This document shows positions 1 to 6,831 of a DNA stretch of 10,158 bases, piece after piece (position 1 is the stretch's first letter; each line of letters opens with the position of its first letter). Location of the stretch: assembly GCA_964428185.1 (NCBI GenBank), contig CAYRXH010000087.1, forward strand, positions 1-10,158, in the 5' to 3' direction. Origin of the DNA: CAYMAZ01 sp964428185. Its GTDB lineage: Bacteria; Bacteroidota; Bacteroidia; Bacteroidales; DTU049. The notes beneath the pieces were generated by a model. It did not search any database. It was not told the DNA's origin and was given only the letters and a program-made list of their open reading frames with translations. Both the position numbers and the translations under genes were made by a program.

Positions 1-33
1 TTGAGTAAAAAGCAATTAGGAAAAGGAAAAGAA

Positions 34-846
34 TTATATTTCACGAATCAGTTGCCTGATAAGAAGTGTGAGTTTTGGCTCAGCATCTGCGGCTGCTTTG
101 ATGACATCTTCGTGTGATACTTTTTCAGCAATTTCCCCTCCGCCAAGATCAGTGATCACACTGCATGCAAAGCATGGAATCCCTGCATGACGGGCTGCAA
201 TTACCTCGGGGACAGTTGACATGCCAACCGCATCACCGCCAAGAATACGAAAAGCTCTGTATTCAGCAGGAGTTTCAAAACAAGGGCCACTCACTCCAAC
301 ATATACCCCTTTTCTGATAGTAATATTGTTTGAGGCTGCAATGTTCTCCATAGTCTTGATAAAACGGGGATCATATGGTTCACTCATGTCCGGGAACCGT
401 GCTCCGAGATGATCATCATTAGGACCTATCAAAGGGTTTGTAGGGAAAAGGTTGATATGATCATGAATGATCATGATATCTCCGATCTTAAATTCAGGAT
501 TCATCCCACCGGCAGCATTCGATACAATCAGCATCTTTATCCCCAATTCCTTAAATACCCGAACCGGAAAGGTGACCTGTTTCATATCATAACCCTCATA
601 AAAGTGAAATCGTCCCTGCAGGGCGACAACGTGTTTGCCGCCAAAGCGTCCAAAAATCAATCTTCCTTTGTGTCCTTTTACAGTTGATACAGGGAAATTG
701 GGGATCTCTTCATAGGGAATGTATTGAGGAGATTCAATGTTTTCTCCCAGATTTCCTAGTCCTGAACCTAGAATGATACCAATTTCAGGAACAGTATTTA
801 TAACTGAACGAATAAAATCACTTGTTTCTTTGATTTGAGCTAACAT
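34..846 (-). CDS. punA: Purine nucleoside phosphorylase (trimeric, family I)
   Basis: The 270-residue product is a complete cytoplasmic PNP, which splits purine (deoxy)ribonucleosides with phosphate into free base and (deoxy)ribose-1-phosphate for salvage. Visible family landmarks are the phosphate-binding GSGLG loop (residues 27-31, Ser28), VKGHKG (His59), GRFHFYEGY (His81, Tyr83, Glu84), SNAAGGMN (109-116), GPCFET (Glu191, purine contact) and VGMSTVPEV (Met209). His245 lies in SHEDV. The base-recognition residue that is Asn243 in human PNP aligns with Asp233 (SVITD), which may widen specificity toward 6-aminopurines. The start is supported because MLAQIKET resembles the usual N-terminus of the family, although it lies inside the 3' end of lpxK (29-nt overlap). 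Translation is therefore probably coupled to lpxK, and no separate promoter is seen. The 33 bases beyond the stop show no terminator or gene. The family assignment is very secure; the substrate range is inference. Confidence 0.96.
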   Translation of the reverse strand: MLAQIKETSDFIRSVINTVPEIGIILGSGLGNLGENIESPQYIPYEEIPNFPVSTVKGHKGRLIFGRFGGKHVVALQGRFHFYEGYDMKQVTFPVRVFKELGIKMLIVSNAAGGMNPEFKIGDIMIIHDHINLFPTNPLIGPNDDHLGARFPDMSEPYDPRFIKTMENIAASNNITIRKGVYVGVSGPCFETPAEYRAFRILGGDAVGMSTVPEVIAARHAGIPCFACSVITDLGGGEIAEKVSHEDVIKAAADAEPKLTLLIRQLIREI

Positions 847-1894
847 AATTTATAATTAGTTTGTTGAATTGTTCTTTGTCGGTTTTATCAGGCTCCACTC
901 TGATAGGAATATAAAATACGGGATATGCTGATAAAAGGTTACTATGTTCGGATGATTGTAATCTGATCAAATCCTTTTCTGTAGTCACAATAATTTTATT
1001 TGTGGAAAGATGTGAATTAAAATCATGGATGAGTTTCTGTATGTCTTTTATGCTAAATTGGTGATGGTCAGGAAATATGTACAGTTCAAGATTGAGACAG
1101 AATGATTTGATGTGTTCCTTGAGAGGATAAGGATTGGCTATGCCAGTAAGAAGGAAAATTGTAGAATAGGTTGATTTTGTTAACAACACAGAATCATTGA
1201 AAATATTTTTGCCTTGTTCATAAATAATTTTTGAAAAAAAGAGAGATTGATCTGCTCTGAGTTGAATTTTCTGGGCAATATGCCTTCTGGCAAGGGGGGA
1301 AATGATAGGGGGAGACTTGGTGATAACAAAGGCATCAGCCCGTGTTTTTCCTTTGCGTGGCTCCCGTAGATTCCCAAAAGGGAAGATATGGTCTTTGAAA
1401 AAAGGATTGTAGTAATCAGAGAGTAAAATATTCAGGCCTGCTTTTACCTTTCGGTGCTGAAAGGCATCATCCAGAATAATCACATCGGTATAAGGAAATG
1501 CCTCCAGAATTTTCTCTATGCCACGTTTCCTTTTTTCATCAACTGCGACAATGAGATTGCCATCGGTGAACTTCTTTTTGTACTGACATGGTTCGTCACC
1601 TGCATCCAGAAATGTATGACCCGGCTCCACAATAAGAAAACCCTTTGTTTGTCGTTTATAACCCCTGCTTAAAATGGCAACGCGGTATCCTTCTCCAAGA
1701 AGTAAAGATGCAATATATTCAGTATGCGGCGTTTTTCCTGTGCCTCCTGTTGATAAATTGCCAACACAAATCACAGGAGTGTCAAATGTTGTACTTTTAA
1801 TAATTCCGAACGAAAACATCTTGTTTCTTACAATCACTGCAAGAAAGTAAAAAAACGAAAATGGAAATAACAATATCCGGAAAATTAGTTTCAT
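818..1894 (-). CDS. lpxK: Tetraacyldisaccharide 4'-kinase LpxK
   Basis: LpxK phosphorylates the 4' position of the lipid A disaccharide precursor at the cytoplasmic face of the inner membrane, making lipid IVA. With the start chosen here the product has 358 residues. A hydrophobic N-terminal anchor occupies about residues 3-23, followed by the P-loop GGTGKT (50-55), LDAGDEP (Asp100, matching the catalytic Asp of the Aquifex enzyme), DDAFQHR (142-148) and PDHHQF (His277/His278, matching the catalytic-dyad His). The frame stays open to an ATG at 1948. I prefer the ATG at 1894 because MKLIFRILLFPFS is the usual family N-terminus and because a good promoter (1899-1930) lies between the two ATGs, so the longer form could not be made from it. 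The gene leads an operon with the overlapping PNP gene downstream. Function is secure; the start is fairly secure. Confidence 0.93.
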   Translation of the reverse strand: MKLIFRILLFPFSFFYFLAVIVRNKMFSFGIIKSTTFDTPVICVGNLSTGGTGKTPHTEYIASLLLGEGYRVAILSRGYKRQTKGFLIVEPGHTFLDAGDEPCQYKKKFTDGNLIVAVDEKRKRGIEKILEAFPYTDVIILDDAFQHRKVKAGLNILLSDYYNPFFKDHIFPFGNLREPRKGKTRADAFVITKSPPIISPLARRHIAQKIQLRADQSLFFSKIIYEQGKNIFNDSVLLTKSTYSTIFLLTGIANPYPLKEHIKSFCLNLELYIFPDHHQFSIKDIQKLIHDFNSHLSTNKIIVTTEKDLIRLQSSEHSNLLSAYPVFYIPIRVEPDKTDKEQFNKLIINYVSSNQRNK

Positions 1895-1898
1895 TTTG

Positions 1899-1930
1899 TA
1901 AAGATATGTAAATTTAAAGGCCATTGCAAA
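1899..1930 (-). promoter_or_regulatory. Bacteroidota-type promoter of lpxK-punA
   Basis: On the minus strand a TTTG (1927-1930) is followed, after exactly 20 nt, by TATCTTTA (1899-1906). This is one mismatch from the Bacteroidota -7 consensus TAnnTTTG with the expected -33 TTTG spacing. Transcription would begin only a few bases from the ATG at 1894, so the mRNA would be leaderless or nearly so. The rest of the 248-bp divergent gap to 2143 is AT-rich with no gene visible. Confidence 0.6.
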
Positions 1931-2110
1931 TGTTTTAACAAAATGCACGGACTTTGGCCACCAGTGATTGATATATCATAGGGAAATAAGAAAAATTTGA
2001 GATTGTAAGATGAAAAATTTCTCCATAAAACGCCAAAATTTACAGATTATTTTAAAGTTTGAAAAAAAAATTAATAATTAAAAAATGAATATGGGTTTGC
2101 CTGAAAAATG

Positions 2111-2118
2111 TATCTTTG
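2111..2118 (+). promoter_or_regulatory. -7 element of the mannosyltransferase-pyrC operon
   Basis: TATCTTTG is a perfect match to TAnnTTTG and lies 24 nt before the TTG start, giving a leader of about 18 nt. I see no TTTG at the expected 19-21 nt upstream; the nearest, at 2096-2099, is too close, so the -33 part is weak or absent. Confidence 0.55.
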
Positions 2119-2142
2119 TAAAAAAATCAAAATTCCATTATT

Positions 2143-2877
2143 TTGCCTGACAGATTAGTCATTATACCAACATACAGAGAAAAGGAGAACATTGAGAAGA
2201 TTATCAGAAAAGTTTTTTCTCTTTCTCCGGTTTTTCATATTCTGATCATAGACGATAATTCTCCGGACGGAACAGCAGATATTGTAAAAAAAATCATTCC
2301 TGAGTTTCAGAATCAGTTGTTTTTGGTTGAACGTGCAGGGAAACTTGGACTTGGCACTGCATATATCAGGGGTTTCGAATGGGCATTGGAAAGAAACTAT
2401 CAGTATGTTTTTGAAATGGATGCTGATTTTTCACACAATCCTGAGGATCTCATTTGCTTGTGGAGGTCTTGTCATGATGAAGGAGCTGACATGTCAATCG
2501 GGTCAAGGTATGTCAATGGTGTGAATGTGGTCAACTGGCCAATGAGCAGAGTTCTGATGTCGTATTTTGCTAGTAAATATGTCAGATTAATCACACGGAT
2601 GAAAATCAGGGATGCCACAGCAGGGTTTATTTGTTATTCCAAAAAAGTACTGGAAGCAATGAACTTTAAAAAAATTTCATTCATCGGATATGCATTTCAG
2701 ATAGAAATGAAATATACAGCATGGAAACTTGGGTTTAAAATCAAAGAGGTTCCGATCATCTTTACTGACAGAACTGAAGGGCAGTCAAAAATGTCAAAGG
2801 GCATTTTTAAGGAAGCTGTTATTGGTGTTATAAAACTCAGATTCAGAAATATTAAAAAAAGGCATAAAAAATCCTGA
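2143..2877 (+). CDS. Polyprenol monophosphomannose synthase-like GT2 glycosyltransferase
   Basis: The 244-residue product is a single-domain GT-A enzyme of the DPM1 (dolichol-phosphate mannosyltransferase) type, expected to move a sugar, probably mannose from GDP-mannose, onto a polyprenyl phosphate at the inner membrane. Visible motifs are VIIPTYREKENI (residues 6-17), IIDDNSPDGT (35-44), the metal/nucleotide-binding DxD as EMDADFSH (Asp93 and Asp95), DATAGF (157-162) and the C-terminal FTDRTEGQSKMS (207-218). There are no membrane segments after the catalytic domain, as in soluble DPM1 forms. The start is TTG: MPDRLVIIPTYRE matches the family start, and the only in-frame codons between it and the upstream stop at 2119 are non-starts apart from ATT. 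A pyrC gene follows after 4 nt, so the two are almost certainly co-transcribed. The donor sugar and acceptor are inferred from family only. Confidence 0.9.
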   Translation: MPDRLVIIPTYREKENIEKIIRKVFSLSPVFHILIIDDNSPDGTADIVKKIIPEFQNQLFLVERAGKLGLGTAYIRGFEWALERNYQYVFEMDADFSHNPEDLICLWRSCHDEGADMSIGSRYVNGVNVVNWPMSRVLMSYFASKYVRLITRMKIRDATAGFICYSKKVLEAMNFKKISFIGYAFQIEMKYTAWKLGFKIKEVPIIFTDRTEGQSKMSKGIFKEAVIGVIKLRFRNIKKRHKKS

Positions 2878-2881
2878 GATC

Positions 2882-4234
2882 ATGTCGCGAATTATCCATA
2901 TTGCAAATGCGTTCATCGTCAACGAAGAGAAAATTTGTAAGGGGGATATTCTAATAGAAGATGAATTTATAAGAAAAATATCTCCTTACAAGTCTTTGGG
3001 TATTATTCCCGGATCGAAATATATCAATGCAGAAGGTCTTTATCTTTTACCTGGGATAATTGATGATCATGTGCATTTCCGGGAGCCCGGCCTTACTCAC
3101 AAAGCTGATATCTGGCACGAAAGCAGAGCTGCAGTTGCAGGTGGGGTAACATCTTTTATGGATATACCCAATACCAAGCCTCCAGCATTAAATTTGTCCA
3201 ATCTGGAAGATAAGTATGAGATTGCCCGCAAAAATTCAATGGCAAATTATTCGTTTTATATGGGGATTTCCAATGACAATGCCGATGAGGTGCTCAAAAC
3301 ACCTTTGGAAAGTGTTTGTGGGCTGAAGGTTTTCCTTGGATCATCCACAGGGAACCTTCTTGTCAATAATCTTGATACACTTGCCTTGGTATTCGCCAAT
3401 ACAAAACATATTGTAGCAGCGCATTGTGAGGATGATGAAATAATTGCTGCAAATCTTGCAGAGTTTCAGAAGATTTACGGGGATCAGATTCCAATAAATA
3501 AACATCATATTATAAGAAATACAGAGGCTTGCATTAAGTCTTCATCTGCAGCTGTTGCTCTTGCCAAGAAATTCAACACTCGTCTTCATGTTTTTCATAT
3601 TTCTACCGAAGACGAACTTCAACTGTTTGACAGTGACATACCATTGGAAAAGAAAAGAATTACATCTGAGGTTTGTGTTCATCATTTATGGTTTACTGCT
3701 GATGATTATGATTCTTTAGGCACAAAAATCAAATGGAATCCTTCTGTGAAGGAAAGCCGTCACCGTGATGCCCTGAGAAAAGCATTGCTTGATGGAAGGA
3801 TTGATGTTATTGCAACCGATCATGCACCTCATTTGCTTCAGGAAAAAGAAAATCCCTATTTGAGATGTCCATCGGGTGCACCATTTGTTCAGTTTTCGCT
3901 TCAGATCATGATTGAACTTGTCCGTCAGAAAATAATTACAATTGAAGATCTGGTCAGATTAATGTGTCATAACCCTTCCCGTTTATTTGGAATCAGAAAA
4001 CGTGGATTTATACGGGAAGGATGGTTTGCAGATCTTGTTCTTCTTGACCTCAATAAAGCCTATGAAGTGAAAAAAGAAAATATTTATTCAAAATGTGGAT
4101 GGTCTCCTCTTGAAGGATATACCTTCAGTTCGACTGTAATTACCACATTTATTAACGGAAAAATTGCCTGGAATACAGGCAATTTTGATGACTCTGTGAG
4201 GGGACAGAGATTAATGTTTGACAGAAAAAATTAA
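2882..4234 (+). CDS. pyrC: Dihydroorotase
   Basis: The product (450 residues) is an amidohydrolase-superfamily dihydroorotase, which cyclises N-carbamoyl-aspartate to dihydroorotate in pyrimidine synthesis in the cytoplasm. The zinc-site residues are all present: DDHVHFREPG (His63, His65, Arg67), the lysine expected to be carboxylated in GLKVFLG (Lys149), AHCED (His181), HVFHIST (His239) and ATDHAPH (Asp313). DIPNTKP (94-100) and the C-terminal CGWSPLEG (405-412) fit the Bacteroidota dihydroorotase / CAD-type group rather than the short E. coli PyrC type. Allantoinase or hydantoinase is the main alternative, made less likely by FREPG and the lack of catabolic neighbours. The ATG lies 4 nt after the glycosyltransferase stop. 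The TAA stop shares the tetranucleotide TTAA (4231-4234) with the stop of the opposing gene, leaving no room for a terminator between them. Confidence 0.93.
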   Translation: MSRIIHIANAFIVNEEKICKGDILIEDEFIRKISPYKSLGIIPGSKYINAEGLYLLPGIIDDHVHFREPGLTHKADIWHESRAAVAGGVTSFMDIPNTKPPALNLSNLEDKYEIARKNSMANYSFYMGISNDNADEVLKTPLESVCGLKVFLGSSTGNLLVNNLDTLALVFANTKHIVAAHCEDDEIIAANLAEFQKIYGDQIPINKHHIIRNTEACIKSSSAAVALAKKFNTRLHVFHISTEDELQLFDSDIPLEKKRITSEVCVHHLWFTADDYDSLGTKIKWNPSVKESRHRDALRKALLDGRIDVIATDHAPHLLQEKENPYLRCPSGAPFVQFSLQIMIELVRQKIITIEDLVRLMCHNPSRLFGIRKRGFIREGWFADLVLLDLNKAYEVKKENIYSKCGWSPLEGYTFSSTVITTFINGKIAWNTGNFDDSVRGQRLMFDRKN

Positions 4235-4668
4235 AGATCAACACCTGTGAGTTGGGGATCGAGATAGTCCTGATCCTTCAATGCTTTACCAGTAGGAAGA
4301 GCAGCATCCAGTTGAACATTAGAAGGGGAACCTGACCCTAATGCCTTTTCTTCAAGAGTGAATTCAAATTTAGGATTGATTTTCATACCATTGGCTTCAA
4401 TGACCATAAAAGCCAGATTTCGTGCATAAATGGAATGATACACAGCCTGTGTTTTATTTCCCTCTTTAAACATTGCCACTGCAATTCTTTGATGTTCAAT
4501 GCATTTAGCAAGGTTGCCTGTGTAAATGTTGTTGGCAATAACAGACTTTTGTGCAGCACGAACAGCGAATCCTGTTGTACGTATCAATTGCTGATCAACA
4601 GGGATTGTCTGGGAATAAGCTGTCATTATTGCAAAAATTATCACAAGGGAAGCAAATATTTTTTTCAT
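4231..4668 (-). CDS. Small exported protein of unknown function
   Basis: I do not recognise this family. The 145-residue product begins MKKIFASLVIIFAIMTAYS, a clear Sec signal peptide with likely cleavage before Gln20, a typical Bacteroidota S/A-Q junction, so the mature protein is periplasmic or secreted. Residues about 51-93 look helical and mostly amphipathic (NLAKCIEH, then VYHSIYARNLAFMVI), and the C-terminal 45 residues are polar and Pro/Gly-containing. There is one cysteine (Cys56) and no lipobox. The frame extends to an ATG at 4689, but that codon overlaps the -7 promoter element, so 4668 is the likely start. It is probably monocistronic and overlaps the dihydroorotase stop by 4 nt from the other strand. 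Real-gene status rests on the signal peptide, promoter and good codon content. Confidence 0.82.
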   Translation of the reverse strand: MKKIFASLVIIFAIMTAYSQTIPVDQQLIRTTGFAVRAAQKSVIANNIYTGNLAKCIEHQRIAVAMFKEGNKTQAVYHSIYARNLAFMVIEANGMKINPKFEFTLEEKALGSGSPSNVQLDAALPTGKALKDQDYLDPQLTGVDL

Positions 4669-4686
4669 AATTGTGTGATTTTTTTT

Positions 4687-4716
4687 CAAATGTAGTTATT
4701 TTTTTTATTACTGCAA
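4687..4716 (-). promoter_or_regulatory. Promoter of the small exported protein gene
   Basis: On the minus strand TTG (4714-4716) is followed after 19 nt by TACATTTG (4687-4694), a perfect TAnnTTTG. Predicted transcription starts near 4681, giving a leader of roughly 12 nt to the ATG at 4668. This supports the shorter protein start. Confidence 0.6.
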
Positions 4717-4791
4717 TATTTTTTTATTCTTTTTGTGTTGTATCAACTTGCATATCATAAATATTTTTCAAAAATCAAGCTCATTTTTTTG

Positions 4792-4799
4792 TAATTTTG
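4792..4799 (+). promoter_or_regulatory. -7 element of the lipoprotein-gpmI operon
   Basis: TAATTTTG matches TAnnTTTG and lies 14 nt before the ATG at 4814. It is embedded in TTTGTAATTTTGCAGA (4788-4803), a 16-nt string repeated exactly at the zapA-operon promoter. No clear -33 TTG is seen at the right distance. The 145-bp divergent gap 4669-4813 is very AT-rich and otherwise shows nothing. Confidence 0.55.
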
Positions 4800-4813
4800 C
4801 AGAAATATGAATT

Positions 4814-5290
4814 ATGGGGAACCTGATCATAGCTCTGATTGTTTATTTTACCCCCTGTTGCGAGAAAAAATCTGATTTCAGTTGTGTCAGATGCGAATAC
4901 CGGCAGTTTGCAGGAGGCATTGTAACTTCTCCTTCAGGAACTGATTATTTTATTGAGATACAGGCTGTCAGGAGGGTGAAAGATCTTATTGTTGAAACAG
5001 TTTGGATCGGAAAGAGAAAATTTGAGAGGCTGCACATTCAATATGAAGGGAAACAATGGGATGAGGGTACAGTTGAAAAGGACGGTATTCTGAAAATTCA
5101 GTTCAGATTACTTAATTTGCCTGATTTTCAGAATGATACAACGGACAAGGATGCGGAGACTGATGGCGATATATCCGAACCACCATATGAATATTCCGGA
5201 AAAGTATTGATAGAATACTCTGTGAAGGGGAAGAAAAAATTTTTGGAAATTGATGAGTTGGTCAGACAAAAACCATTAATGTATCCCTGA
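4814..5290 (+). CDS. Putative small lipoprotein, unknown function
   Basis: The 158-residue product is not a family I recognise. It starts with a short hydrophobic stretch (residues 4-13) ending in FTPCCEKKS, which resembles a lipoprotein signal with Cys15 or Cys16 as the lipidated residue. The lipobox is not canonical, and the signal lacks the usual N-terminal lysines. A CxxC pair (Cys24, Cys27) follows. Residues about 30-100 and 126-147 look beta-rich (alternating hydrophobic strands such as GILKIQF and KVLIEYSV), with an acidic, Asp/Glu/Thr-rich linker at about 104-124 between them. The start is forced by an in-frame TGA at 4808. It lies 17 nt before gpmI and is probably co-transcribed with it, but nothing suggests a role in glycolysis. 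Envelope location is inference. Confidence 0.72.
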   Translation: MGNLIIALIVYFTPCCEKKSDFSCVRCEYRQFAGGIVTSPSGTDYFIEIQAVRRVKDLIVETVWIGKRKFERLHIQYEGKQWDEGTVEKDGILKIQFRLLNLPDFQNDTTDKDAETDGDISEPPYEYSGKVLIEYSVKGKKKFLEIDELVRQKPLMYP

Positions 5291-5307
5291 TGTTAAAAAC
5301 ATAATCT

Positions 5308-6831
5308 ATGAAAAAGGTGTTATTGATGATACTTGATGGTTGGGGAGTTGGAAGTGGTGACAAATCTGATGTGATTTTTAATTCACGCACTGATTTTATG
5401 AAGAGCCTCAGAACTGCCCCGGGATGGAAATATACAACATTGAATGCCTGTGGTGAGGATGTCGGACTGCCTGACGGACAAATGGGTAATTCAGAAGTTG
5501 GTCATCTCAACATTGGTGCAGGGCGGATAATATATCAGGATTTTGTGAAAATCAACAAGGCAGTTGAAGATAATTCAATTGCTTCAAATAAAGTGTTGCA
5601 GGATGCGTTCCAATATGCTTTGTTGAATCATAAAAAAGTGCACTATATCGGCCTTGTCAGTGACGGAGGAGTACATTCATCAGTCGTTCATCTTAAAAAA
5701 CTTTGCCAAATTGCTTCTGACTCAGGCATTGCATCACAGTATGTTCATGTACTGACTGATGGCAGAGATACTGACCCATACAGCGGTAAAGGATTTGTAT
5801 ATGATCTTGAACAGTTTTTGCAGTCAACAACAGCAAGAATAGCAAGTGTTTGTGGAAGGTATTATACTATGGACAGAGACAAACGCTGGGAGAGAGTGAA
5901 AAAGGGCTATGATCTGCTGGTTTCAGGAAAGGGAAAACCCTTTAAATCAGCACTTGACGCTATTCAGAATTCTTATTCAAACAGTATTACTGATGAATTT
6001 ATAGAACCTTGTGTCATGGTTGATGATCAAGGAAAGCCACTTGCAGTGATTGAACCCGGTGATGTGGTGATATGTTTTAATTTCAGAACTGACCGGCTCA
6101 GGCAGATAACCACTGTTTTAACCCAGCAGGAAATGCCTGATTTTGATATGAAAACCCTTCCCCTTTATTATCTGACAATGACTCGTTATGATGAAAAATT
6201 CAGAGATATCAGAGTGATTTTTGACAATGAGAACATTCGTGAAACACTTGGAGAGATTGTTTCTCAGGCAGGACTGAAGCAGATCAGAATAGCAGAAACT
6301 GAGAAATATCCTCATGTGACATTTTTTTTCAACGGAGGCAGGGAAGAACCATTTGAAGGGGAAAAAAGAACTCTTGTCCCATCACCAAAGGTTGCAACCT
6401 ATGATTTAAAGCCTTCAATGAGCGCTGTTGAAGTGAAAGATGCAATTATTCCTGAAATTGATGACGCTACTTCTGCCTTTATTTGTCTCAATTTTGCCAA
6501 TGCTGACATGGTAGGGCATACAGGAGTGTATGAAGCAATCAGAGAAGCTGTTGAAACTGTGGATCAATGTGTATCAGAGATTGTTTCTGTAGCAGTGAGA
6601 AAAGGCTATTCAGTGATCATTGTTGCCGATCATGGAAATGCTGATTATGCGATGAATGAAGACGGAACTCCCAATACAGCTCATTCAATAAATAAAGTTC
6701 CGTGTTATGTGTATTCTTCATTTCCAGGACAGTTAATCAATAACGGAAGATTATCAAATATTGCTCCCACGATTCTTCAACTTATGGACATCGAGGCTCC
6801 GGTCTGTATGGATGCGTCATTGTTTATTTAG
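5308..6831 (+). CDS. gpmI: 2,3-bisphosphoglycerate-independent phosphoglycerate mutase
   Basis: GpmI interconverts 3- and 2-phosphoglycerate in glycolysis and gluconeogenesis using a phosphoserine intermediate and two metal ions (usually Mn). The 507-residue length is normal for the family. All key residues are visible: Asp10 in ILDGWG, the nucleophile Ser62 in GNSEVGH, His123 in SDGGVHS, GRDTDP (152-157), Arg185 and Arg191, NFRTDRLR (258-265), Lys333 in EKYPHVTFF, and the metal ligands Asp400/His404 (NADMVGHTG), Asp441/His442 (ADHGN) and His459 (TAHS). It follows the small lipoprotein gene by 17 nt without its own visible promoter. Its TAG stop overlaps the TAA stop of the converging DUF2851 gene by 4 nt (6828-6831). 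Function is essentially certain. Confidence 0.97.
   Translation: MKKVLLMILDGWGVGSGDKSDVIFNSRTDFMKSLRTAPGWKYTTLNACGEDVGLPDGQMGNSEVGHLNIGAGRIIYQDFVKINKAVEDNSIASNKVLQDAFQYALLNHKKVHYIGLVSDGGVHSSVVHLKKLCQIASDSGIASQYVHVLTDGRDTDPYSGKGFVYDLEQFLQSTTARIASVCGRYYTMDRDKRWERVKKGYDLLVSGKGKPFKSALDAIQNSYSNSITDEFIEPCVMVDDQGKPLAVIEPGDVVICFNFRTDRLRQITTVLTQQEMPDFDMKTLPLYYLTMTRYDEKFRDIRVIFDNENIRETLGEIVSQAGLKQIRIAETEKYPHVTFFFNGGREEPFEGEKRTLVPSPKVATYDLKPSMSAVEVKDAIIPEIDDATSAFICLNFANADMVGHTGVYEAIREAVETVDQCVSEIVSVAVRKGYSVIIVADHGNADYAMNEDGTPNTAHSINKVPCYVYSSFPGQLINNGRLSNIAPTILQLMDIEAPVCMDASLFI

Noticed and set aside
1..33. Possible start of another gene downstream of punA
   Set aside because: Only 33 bases are available, with no start codon context, terminator or recognisable coding sequence.
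409..687. Plus-strand open frame of 92 codons inside the PNP gene
   Set aside because: It is antisense to a fully conserved PNP coding region and has no supporting promoter or motif.
1895..1948. 18-residue N-terminal extension of LpxK
   Set aside because: It lies within and upstream of the predicted promoter, and the downstream ATG gives the usual family N-terminus.
1969..1978. 10-bp palindrome TGATATATCA between lpxK and the mannosyltransferase gene
   Set aside because: It is short and AT-rich, is not positioned on either promoter and has no second copy, so chance is sufficient.
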